64,000 bases of DNA, from assembly GCA_036768485.1 (NCBI GenBank), contig JAVLUZ010000157.1:11780342-11844341 (forward strand), written 5' to 3'. The notes beneath the pieces are model-generated. The model was given only the letters and a program-made list of their open reading frames with translations, had not been told where the DNA came from and searched no databases. Positions 50,301-62,300 of this stretch are shown piece by piece. The position numbers and the translations under genes were made by a program. The number at the start of each line of letters is the position of its first letter. Position 1 is the stretch's first letter. The DNA is from Mermis nigrescens. Taxonomy: Eukaryota > Nematoda > Enoplea > Mermithida > Mermithidae.

Positions 50301-53300
50301 TTTATTGTCAAGATTTAAATAATGTTCAAGGTTTAATGTCGTGAGTGTACAATATTTCTCTCAAGATATGTCGGACTTTATTTTTAACGATTTAACCTAC
50401 TCATAAAGATTGCGATAGCCACGATCGTACATGTAACGGCTCGAATTTTTGTTTGAGGGATTTCCGGCCATTTTGGGGGAAGTGATAAACGACCTCCAAT
50501 TTTTGGCCAAATGGCAAAAAAACCCTAAAAACTGACCAAAAAATTCAAATTTTTTCAAAAATCGAGGGGTCAAAAATTTTTTGGCTTTGTGGGGACGGGG
50601 TGACAGCCAACTTTGGGTGAAGGGATCACCCATCCCCCTGTTACATATATGACCACGATCTATAATATACTCGGACCCCAAAACTCATAGCTAGAACGAA
50701 TGAAATTCGATTAAGATAAGACGGTTTTTAAACGACGGAGAGTTAAATCTCAAATTCTACTCAGAACGTCGAGATCTTGAATACGATCGTTAAAGTTTTT
50801 ACACGCACATTAGCTTCTGGAGCTACAGCAAAACGTACAGTGGTTTTCATTGAGCAACTGCTAAAGATGTACGCAATCTTACTTGAAATTTTCCATTTAT
50901 TCTGAAGATTGCATTTGTATACTTCTTAGAAGAATTTTCGGAAACATGTAGTTGTATACGAGGATGAGAGTCCTTACTTTCGTCAAAAGGGATATTAAGC
51001 GGTTCCTGTGCCTCATGCACTACGTCGGCTAGTGAAATACCGTAAGCGGACAAAATGCTAGCGTACCTGAAATACAGATTCTTTGAAAGGATTAAAAGTT
51101 GTATGAATAATCAAACTGCGCGAAATATTTTTTTATTACTTGTCTGTTTTTACTTTACACGATGAACATCGCTGCGCATTTCTGGATCCGTTTTAATTCA
51201 TAAAAATAGCGTAAGGAAAACTAAATTTTTAGCATACATACAAGCACACATAGGCTTGGGGGTCCGGAGGGGTCTGGATCTGACATGACGTGGAGGGGGT
51301 TCGGGGGGTCCAGACCATAGGTGGGCGGCACCAAAATTCTAGGGGTGCAAGATTTTTCAATGGCCTTAAAAATGGTGATATGACGAAAAAACACAATTTT
51401 TCAACATTTCTCATCAGCACATTGGCATTGGCATCATCCATTGGCATCAAAAAAATGCGGAAAAAACAAAAAATTTCCAAAAATTGAATTCTGGGGGTAT
51501 TCTGGTTTCTGGGAGGTGCATACCCCAAACCCCGACACCCAGTTGTGATCCAGATCCCGGAATATGAAAATGGGAAATTTTCTTGAGAAAATAAGGCAAA
51601 ATGAAGGACAAAAATGAATGAAAATCGAAAATTTTCTTTAGCATTGCTTGAAATTGACCAGAAAGTGTGGAATAACGTAGTTTTAATGCAGCATCTGTAC
51701 CACTTTTTCAAGTTATTTTGGCCCACAAAAACTCAATTTTCGACCCTTCCCCAGATCGGCCATGCTGTGCATATGGTCTGGACTTCCCGAGAATTTAGCG
51801 ATCCCCCACCCGCTCAAACCGATAAACCCCACCAGAATTGAATTTTTGATGCTATTTTTGGCAATTTTGCCCAATTATTGGACCCCACAGAATTCGGCTG
51901 CTACCCATCTGTGCACTACAAGTGGGAACAAAAGGGGTTTCCTTTCTAGATATGCTAAAATAACTCAATTCAGCATAACATAATTTTATATAACCCTTGC
52001 TTATTGCGAATTCTATCATCGTCATCGCGTGAGAACCACTTTTGTGGTCGACTTTCATTGTTTAAAAAAATTGCTCGCTCGCGAAACTATAAATATCTGC
52101 GTTTTTATTTTCTACGTAAAAATATTTACAATATGGTACAAATTAAATTTTATTTGAGAGAAATTGGAATAATGTGAATAAATAAATATTAAATGAATAA
52201 ATAATAAACAACAATGTGCTATGAACCTGTGTATGAAGACCTTCTTGATCCCTAACAGTCGAGCAATTGCACAAGCGTGTTGACCAGCCGCCCCACCAAA
52301 ACAAACAAGAACATGCTTTGAAGTATCGTAGCCTTTTGCCTTCAAACATTAAAAAGTGGAATTTAACTTAAAAAGGAATTATTGCAGTTAGCGAATATTG
52401 TAAATAGTGGAAGCATACGCGCACCGTAATTTATTATAGGAAAGAATATTTTGATCGGCTATAAGATTATCTTAAGTGCTAACGCAAAGTTTTCGCTCAC
52501 AGAAAGGACAGCGAATGTTTTTGATATATGACAATTTCCACGATTCTTTATATGAATCAATATTCTGAATAACAAGAATACATTGTTTTCCAAATAAAGC
52601 TTCTCAGTTTTTGCTACGATCAAAATGGTTTGTTTGTTATAAGGATACTATATAGGTAATTGATTCTATCACTTTTGAGGTATAAAACTTTTGTCAATAA
52701 TCACTGTTTATTTTTCATTTTCTATTTTTCTTATCACTTTTAATTTCCCAAGAGCTTGTTATAATCTTAGAATCAAAATTAAAAATAACGAACGGATTGA
52801 GCATGAAAACAGCTCTTCTAAATCATTAGCAAACGTGTTTAGAGTTAAAAATAATAGTTTTTTGCCTCTGTTATTGCCCTGATTGGTCTGCACATGCTCT
52901 CATTAGCAACGTTGACAAACCCTTGAGCGACTTCTTCAACGCTCATGACTTTCTGGCAATTGTTATTTCTCATTAAGCTGTTGACCTTTGCGCTCAATCG
53001 TTCGAAATGTAGGCGGGTTGAAACCACATCAAGTGGTTCATTCTTACTATCACCAAAAATTTTCGGAAAATATTCAGGCAAAATGCGTCCCAGGATCAGA
53101 TTTGCGTCCGTAATAGCCAATTCATTTCCTAAATTGCTCTTAAACAACTCTGCACATTTTAACGCATAGAGTGACAGTGAGTTATATTTAAAAGGTTTAA
53201 AAAAATTAGGGCATCTTATTACATGTTTTAGTACCTATCATAACAGGCCTGTATCCAGGATACGACTATAGGGAGGAGGGCGGACCCAACATAAATTGGT

Positions 53301-56300
53301 CTATATCTCGGAAAATTCATCGGGATTGCTCGCAAAAACCGCATTTTTCGGCGTTTTTCGTCATGCTCTCTCTATCCATTAAAATTCTAAACTTTAGAAA
53401 AAAAATTTTTCTCACTAAAAACCTATAAAAATTGTCGTTTTTTGTCGCGCTTGAGCCAAAATTATGGAAAATACGTCATATCTGGTGCGAAGCGCCGAAA
53501 AATTGAAGTTTTCATGCCAAAGACGTGGAATTTTTCCATCTTTTAGTGCATTATCTTACATTTCAAAATTTTTTTCGGCCAAGGACGGGGTTGCGGCCGC
53601 ACTCCCTTCAAATACTGCCCTATATCACGACATGCCTTTCCATTTATCATAATTCAAGGTTTTAGTACCACACCAGAATTTTCGAGAGACGCCGAGTGGT
53701 AAAGACTTTAACCTACGGATCTGAGGGTCCCAGGTTCGATTCCGCCTTGATACAGTTCTTTTCGGCAGGTCAACCCAGCCTTTCATCCCAACGGGGTCGA
53801 TAAATGGAAAGCTGCACTTGTGTGGCGGAGGTTGAACCCTTGGAACTTGCGCCCCTTGCAGTATCTAGCTGAAAGCATCTTCGGATGCATGGGTAAAACC
53901 CACTTTGGGTGTAAAGCCCGGCCTTTAACTAACTTTAACGCCAGGATTTAAACAGGAAGTCTGCTCTGAAACAACCATCCTCGGTCGGTGTCAGGGTACA
54001 AGTCGACCCAAGCACTAGAGTAATATCTTTTTGCACCGAATCCATATTCAAATCAGCTTTTCCTCAGAATAAAAAAGCTGTTGGATATGTCCCTCACGTT
54101 GCACAGAAAAAACTGATAGATTGAATTAAAATAGTCGTTATTTCAAACTCAACGCTGTGAAAACTTGATTTAATGAGAAATGATATAAAAACTGCAGCAA
54201 TGGAGTTTATCTACTTTTGCAACTTCTAACCTTTCCTGTAGCACACGGGTCCCGGATTCGCTCCAACCGATTCAGGTCCGACAACGAACAAGCCGTCTCG
54301 GAAAAATAACTTCGAGCCACCGCCCGCAGCAACGGTATTAATGTCTAGTTGAAAGTGCGGGAATTACTTATTAAGCAGTTATTATGAATTTTACACAAAG
54401 GATAGCTGATGTAAAGGTTGTTTACTTAGGGTCCCTCACATCAGCGCTGTAAAAATATATAATAAAAGTTCATTACAAAGAATCATAAAGCAAACTCTGC
54501 CCACCTTGTGATCATACAAAAATACATTTTTGATTGAAGTTCCAGTCAAAAGATTTGAAACAAAGCATGGATAATGTTACGAAAAGAGCAGAAGAGCAGA
54601 TGAGATTATTTTAGAAAAGAGCGATCTATTACTTTTCTCTAAACTTTTACTAAATCTGAACGGCTAGAAAATTAGGACCAAATTAAAATTAGTGGTGGAA
54701 TGCGGGTAGAAATGAAAATTAATAGGTGAATGGATGAAATATATACATGTGCATAGAAAAACATGGTATCTTTATTTAATTCGAATCAAGTGCTGAAATT
54801 CTATTTTTTGTAGAAAAATATGAGAGTTAAAAGCGTTGACATTTACGCTTGTCCAACAAATGAAGATAAAACGACATATTTGAAAATACACAAACAAAAT
54901 TCGTTCGAAGTCAACTAATCCATTATGTCGGAGGTAAATAAGACTTATGTTAGAGAAAAAAGAAGGAAATTCAAAATTTGCGAAAAAAGTACAAGTACTG
55001 AAACGACATAAAACCTATAACAATTATTCATTTGCACTTGAACTCACAATTTTTCTATAGAGCATTTCGATTACCACCCTATTTGACTCGGTTTTTTCTG
55101 TAATTTTGAACGAAGTTTTTAACGATTGGATTTTGAAAGCAACTTCCTGAATCCAAAATCAGGTAAACAATAGGAAAACACGAGCAACATCGTCAACTCA
55201 CAGTACTCGTAGCTTCTTGCATTACTTTGAAGTAATAGCAGATCACGAGCTTATGATAAAAAATCCAAGAAATTTAGGCATTTAGGATAACAGATCAGTA
55301 GACCCACCCAACACCTTCGATCAAAATATTTTTAGTTCATTAATAATGTAAAATATCGCAAGTTTATCACAAATTTACGAATTAAGAGCAGTATTCGTAC
55401 TTGAGGCGCTTGAATAGTGACACCAGCAGTTGAGGTTTCGAGTACATGTTCAAAGTGACCGTCGTAACGACTGACATCGGTCGAAGTTCCTCCCATGTCA
55501 TAGCCAATCACAGGCGTCCCACAAAATGCAGTGGCCGCAATTCCAACAACTCCGCCGGCCGGGCCTGACAGAATTGCGCGTGATCCAAAGAAACTTAAGC
55601 AAAAATAAATACTGCAAATAGTCTTCGAATCTCTAATTCTCAGTTTTCAAATATACTCGTAAAAACCTAAACTTTTATTTGACTGATTGATATTCTCAAG
55701 TTTGAAGCCGTTGAATTGCGAGCTGTCTGATCTCGACAGCGATAATTGAAAAAAGCATACTTATGAATATTAGAATTTTTTCACTAATTGTATAGATAAG
55801 GATCGTCCTTACGAATCTGCAAAAGCCAAGCCGCCGTCAGATTGCATGAACATTATTTTCCTCGAATCCATGTCCTTGAATCCCTTCAAAAAGGACATAA
55901 CGTAACACTGTATGACGGGCGTCAAATATGCATCGGCGACAGCTGAAAGCGTTTGAAAGTTTAGAATAATATGAAGTCATCACTACGACAAAATAGGAAA
56001 AGAAGAAAAGGAAGAGAAAAAACGAAAGGCAGAGAAGCAAGAATGGAAAAAAACATATAAAATTAAAATAAGGAAGATATATAAATACTAGAACAGAAAA
56101 ATGCTCCGATGGAACAAAAAAGACGAATATACTTGGGATTGTGGATTATTAAGGATGTAAAAGGAGGGGACTTGGAAAAAGCTCCCTATGTATATGCCTA
56201 AAGTCACAAAATCTGCCAAAAATCAGACTTTCTCTGAGCAACGCAAAAAATCGAAGTATGTTCTGCGGCCTACAGATTGAAATAAACCGAACCAAAAAAT

Positions 56301-59300
56301 GATTTAAAAAGCAGCAACTTAGCTATGTAGTAGCTATGGGAAATTAGACGGAGTAAACTATGAGACTTAAGCCAATTGAATGAAATAGCTAACATCGATG
56401 CATTCAAAACAATCAAAGCAACTGTTGCTTTAAAGCAGCAGGAAACGCGTAAGCTTACACAAAACAGACTAAACGTAGGTCTTACGTGCCAGCAACGATT
56501 GTGTGCACTAGCCAATCAACTGACGTCAGGTTTGCTTGCTATAATGCTCATGATAACAAAATAAAACACTTATAAATACAAGTGCAGTCAGTTTCCTATC
56601 AATCAAGATACTAAGCAAGTCAGCCTTGCAACTTGCAAGCAATTTACAAAAAGTAATTATTTTAGATTATGTTTGTACACTCTTATGTGAAGTATTGAAA
56701 ATTATTCAAAGGTTACATCAGAAGCCGCAGAATAAACTTCGATTTTTGGCGTTGCTTAAAAAATGTCTGATTTTAAGCAGATTTTGCGACTTAAGGCATA
56801 TACTTAGGTAGCTATTCCCTTGTCCCCACCTTTTGCATGTTTAATAATCCACAATGCCAAGTATATTCGTCTTTTTTGTTCCATCGGAGCATTTTTCTTC
56901 GCTACTACCCTTCTTTTAATTAGGATGATTTGAGTAAATCAGTCAGTAAACACATACGGTAAAATGTTACAATAATGACAGCAGTTCAAGAGCGCGGAAA
57001 ACAATATTGTCCTGAACATCAGCATGATCTATGTTAAACAAGACAACCTTACCGTATTTAAACGGATCAAAGGTTTTCAGCATAAACTTTACGCAATTAT
57101 CGGTTGAAAAGAACACTTACTCTCAGATTCGTAATCCTGACGTTACATGGAACATTTTTAAAAAAATTAAGCTTCTGCAACGCTCTGAAACAAAAATTTA
57201 ATTTTCAGTGTAAACTTACATAAGTACTAGGTGCTAACAAAACATACAGTCAAACTCGTAATCCTGACCTTACGGAACACATTTGGAAAAAATTCACGTT
57301 TTGCAACGCTCTGGAAGTAAAATAAATTTGTAGTGTAAACTATACATTAATCATAAATGAATAGTACAAACCTTATACAACTAATGGGTGTCGAGAACAC
57401 TGACAGTCAGATTCATAATTCTGACGTTTCTCAGAACATTTTGAAAAAATACAACTTCTACAAGGCTCTAGAACTAAAGTTAATTCGCAGTGTAAACTTT
57501 CACAACCACGGAGTCTAAAGAAGATTTCAGGCGGATTCGATTCGTAATTCTGATATTACTCTGATATTATGATCAACATTTATGAAAAAATCTAGTCTCT
57601 ACAATGGCCTGAAGACAAATGAATATTAGATGTAAACAACTTTACACCACTTTTGAGTGTAAACAAACGCGCCCAACTGGCGTATCACATTCGATTCCTG
57701 ATACAGTTTTAGACTTGAGATCATGTCCAGACTCATAACCGAAATAAGTTGACGGAAAAAAAGACAGAAAACAAGTTTAAGACACCAAATTTTTTACTTT
57801 ATACCTCCCGGAAAAACTAAATATTGATGTAAACAAACGCAATTTGCTGTGACATGTGCTCCTTAGAAAGTACTTTATTTTTATTCTATTCAATCTATTC
57901 CCGACTTCTCAACGGAGAAAGTGGCGAAGAAAAATGCGGACAAAAATGTATTTTCCACCATCCAACACATTGTAAACTTTAAAAATCTGAATCTTACTCC
58001 CCATTGAATGTAAAGAAGTTCGGTTTAAGCCAGTCTGTAGCCTTTTAATTGTAGCACGTTTATATGTGGAAAACTTGTGTTCCGCCAAATATTTGAGATA
58101 TTTACCAATCAAAATAGGGAAAAACGTGTTTTTTCGTCCATTTTACACCCCTAATTTCGAACTTTACAACTCCACAAGTAACTCAATATTAAGTTTTTAA
58201 ACGCGATTCGCTGCGACATTTAGCCCTTAAAGGGTAAAAAATCTTAGACAAAATCTGTTTTAAACTCCATCCACTGGAGTGTAAAGTTTAAACCCCCGAA
58301 TTAGGGATCGGACGAGGCCTCGGCCTCGGCTTCGGCCTCGGCCTCGGTAATCCTCGGTCTTTTTGAGATCCCTCGGCCTCGGCCGAGGGTCAGGTGAAAA
58401 ATGACCGAGGACCGAGGGTTTTTTAATTTTGCATTTTTTGAGTGATGCCGAAATAGCACAAATATAGCAAAAAAACGCATGTGCTACAAAAGACCCATTG
58501 CCTCAAATGTTATGCCAAGTCAATGCTGTAATATGCCAGCCTATAGACAGCAGAGACAAGACGCATATGCTGATTGAAGGATTGTGTCTCAACAGCCTCA
58601 CCAGTCCCAACAGCCCCACCCGTCCCAACAGCCCCACGAGTCCCAACAGCCCCTCGCACCCCAACAGCCCCACCATCCCAACAGCCCCACCAATAATCCT
58701 AACAGCCCCACCAATAATCCCAACAGCCCCACCAATAATCCCAACAGCCCCACCAATAATCTCAACAGCCCCACCAATAATCCCAACAGCCCCACCAGTC
58801 CCAAGAGCCCCACCAATCCCAGCAAATCCACTGTTCCAGCAGTCCAACCGTTCAAACAGTCGCACTGTCCCAACCACACATAAGCGTGGGGGAGGGATGT
58901 TTAGAGTTTAGCCCCCTCCAAACCCGAAATTCTGGAAATCCCCCCAAATTATGGTAGACCCCCAGAATTCTATTTTAAGCACATTTCTCGGTCACTTTAC
59001 CCCACCAGACCCACAGAATTTGTCCGCTGCCAATGTTGGTTCCAACTGCCCCACTGTTATAATCATAGATGCACAGCACGACCGGTCTGGAGAAGGAGTT
59101 TTGAGCCAAAAATGACCTCAAAACTAGTATGAATGTTAAAATAGCGTAAAAACTACGCTAATCCACATTTTCTGGCTATTTTAAAGCAGATTAGCAAGAA
59201 AGTTTTGATTTTCATTTAATTTTAACGCTTATCTTTCCTTTTTTCACTAGAACATTTTTCATTTTTTTCTGGCAGTCTAGACTAGGCAATAATGAGCAGG

Positions 59301-62300
59301 AATCTAATCTTGCAAGATGACTCGAATGAGGCAAAATCACGGATTGCGCAAAAATGCTGAAGCTTCAATTCTGGCGGGTCTACCAGTTTCTCAGGTAGTT
59401 ATTCTGAAAATGTAAACCTGCACGCTCTTGCATAGTCTTGATAAAATATACGAAGTCGAAAAATAGTCAAAAAAATATCTTGATCAAACGGAGCCCGTAT
59501 AAGTTCTATGTTTCAAAAGTACATTCGTCAAACGCATTTCTCGTATAATAGCGATTGCAGTCATGATGGAGCTGCTGGGAGTACTGGTGGGGCTGTTGGG
59601 ACGATGGGGCTGTTGGAACGGTGGAGCTGTTGGGATTGGTGGGGCTGTTGGAATTGGTGGGGCTGTTGAGATTGGTGGGGCTGTTGGGATTAATGGTGGG
59701 GCTGTTGGGACTGGTGGGGCTGTTGAGACATCACCGATTAAAGTAGGTACATTATATGGGCGTTTTCCGTGTCCATGCATGCAAAACCTACTTAATGCAT
59801 AAGCCCAAGTTGGGCATGGGTAGAAAATTCAAATGCGCACGATGTGAATAAAAGTTGCATTTTAAATTTATACAATGGTCACAGAAGTGAATGTATTATA
59901 AAAAAGCGTCGCTAACAGATATTTTCATGTTTTAATTTGTTTACAATCAAGAATAAGAAGAATTCGGCACAAATAACATAATGTAACTAAAGAGCTGAAT
60001 AATGGAATATGCCTAGACCGTATGCGCGATATATTGTGACAATAGGAAATATTAACAGACTCGCTTATTTAACATTTTACGGTTGATTATATCAAACCAC
60101 ATTTACATTGTGATTCAGTCACTTTAGAAGCAATATGTTTCTAGGTTTCTAATTCAATTCTTAGCACATATTGCATAACTGCAGTGCTAACTTTTATTTT
60201 ATATTAGGGGATTCGGGTACCGGGTAGTAAAATTATTTTCTACCCAGGTACCCGGATATACCCAGGTACTCGGGTACCCGTTCGGGTACCCGCGTGCACC
60301 TCTACTAAGAATCATCTTAAAACGGCGCAAAGTGCCAAAAAATTGACATTTTTCCTCTTGAAATACAATTTCTGCCATAATAAAGATATGTAGAACACAC
60401 AAAATAGTGATAGCATAATTGAGCTGAATGATCAAGACGATTAGCGATTTGTCACTTCTGTGCTTGTCATTTGCATACGTACCATAGTTTCCCAAGGTCG
60501 AAAGTTCTGGGGGTTAAATCCCAAAATTTAGGACCACTAAATTTAGAGTCTAGCCTTTTTTGCAGGTCTAATATGAAAAATGGCTAAAACATCCTGTATA
60601 ACATGTTTTAATGTGAAAAACTGCATTTTTAACTACATTTTATCCCATTCTGACTAATTTCGTCACTCTTGAGAGTAAAAAATATAAGAATCCATCGAAA
60701 ATTTTGACTTTCAGATCATTTTAAGTTCATTCTAGGTATTTTATGGGTAAACAAAACAGAAGTGTATTAATCGGCGCGAAGCGCAAAAAAATTTTAATGT
60801 CTTCGCTGCTTTAGTATTCAAATAATTGCAGAAAATGGTTGATAGCTCAAAATCGTCTGACAGTGATTCAAGTCTCGTACCCTGAGGTGGGGGCCTCACA
60901 TCCCCCTATGGGAATGTGTGATACCTACCTTTGAATAAAATTTAAATAATAGCTTGTTAGCTTTGAACTATATTACACTAATCAATCCTATTGCTACTAT
61001 ACCCACATCACATGGGAGCATATGTGTCCTATATTGTTTGTACTCATATACTCATATTATATCTATTACAAATCCTCGGTCCCTCGGTCCCTCGGCCTCG
61101 GCCTCGGCCGAGGCAAGGATTTCAAATGTCCCTCGGCCTCGGCCTCGGCCGAGGAAAAAAAAGACCCTCGTCCGATCCCTACCCTGAATCTAATTCCGTG
61201 TTAAGTGTTCAAAAGTTTGCTGGTAAGCCGAAAGTAGCCCTTGAATTGTAGTACGTTTCTGCTGAAACAAATTTTTGGGGACTCATAACCAGAGTTGTCG
61301 GCAGACAAAACAAGGCCGAAATGTATCTTTTAACCCTCAGATTCTTTACACTCTTTACACTGCCACTCTGCAAATAAGTCACTTTTCAAAAAAACAAAAA
61401 ATTCTGAGCTTACTCAATCGTCTACATTTAAAAAAGCCAGATTACACAGATTGCAAAACTGACTTAGGAAAGTTTGGTAACCGACAAAAATTTGAAAAAA
61501 TATATGTTATGGCATCAGAGTAAAACTTAACACGCTCTTTACACACCCGGGTATTTATTTCAAAAAACCAAAAAACGCGGGCAGCGAATTTTTTATTATC
61601 TTTCTTTTAAAAGCGCACAATACAGAAGTGTCCCGTTATAGCTGTATGGGGTAGACATATGTTGGGGGTAACCAAGTATATTATAGGTACGCGCTAACGC
61701 GCTACCTATGATAAAAAATAAAATTAAATTAAAAAAATACAATGAAGTAGATAAATAACGAAATCAGCATGCTATTAGCATGAAAGAAACAAAAAAGGAC
61801 GCGAGGAATAGTACAAATGTACCTAAAAAGAGCTATGTATATTATTAAAAATTGCATTTCTCTATGAGGCGCAAGAGTGAAGGCACCTTTTTCAATTTTC
61901 GAAGGAAGGTTCCCAATTCCTCACCAGTATATCCGCGTGGTACAGCTTTGATCATTGGCATAACAACCGATGACAACGAAATATTTCTAAAGCCAACTTT
62001 TTGGGCTATTCGTTCAACAATACGTTCATGATTCGCGAACCTGTTCAAGGACTTGAGCATTATTTCTAAATTGCACACTTTGATCGCACTAATTTTGAAG
62101 ACTTACATTTCGTACTTCAATTTCCGGATAAGGACTTTTAGATAAAATTATAAAAAAAAGATAAAAAAGTGAGCGAAAACAGTATAATTTGTGTACTGAA
62201 TAGAGAAGCATGGACTGAAAAAATGAGGAAATTCAGGCGTCGTTAGTAAAATTTCTTGTCGAATTTTCCAATTAAATCTTTCTATGCTATCTTTTCCTTA

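Larger units (their letters stand above)
58302..61181. mobile_element. hAT-like element with inverted CCTCGG arrays, holding a nested element
   Basis: The ends are TAGGGATCGGACGAGG and the inverse CTCGTCCGATCCCTA. The flanks CCCCGAAT (58294-58301) and CCCTGAAT (61182-61189) are an 8-bp duplication with one mismatch. Both ends carry arrays of CCTCGG/CGGCCGAGG units (58317-58420 and 61076-61172). The Mutator-like element at 58580-59734 is nested inside. No transposase is seen. It lies in OPLAH intron 2. Confidence 0.68.

Noticed and set aside
50847..50977. Extension of OPLAH exon 8 along its open frame
   Set aside because: Similarity to 5-oxoprolinase stops at the GTAAGG at 50977, and only that donor fits the phase of exon 9.
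58498..59802. Long proline/serine or glycine-rich open frames on both strands
   Set aside because: They are translations of the CCCAACAGCCCCACC arrays in all frames, not genes.
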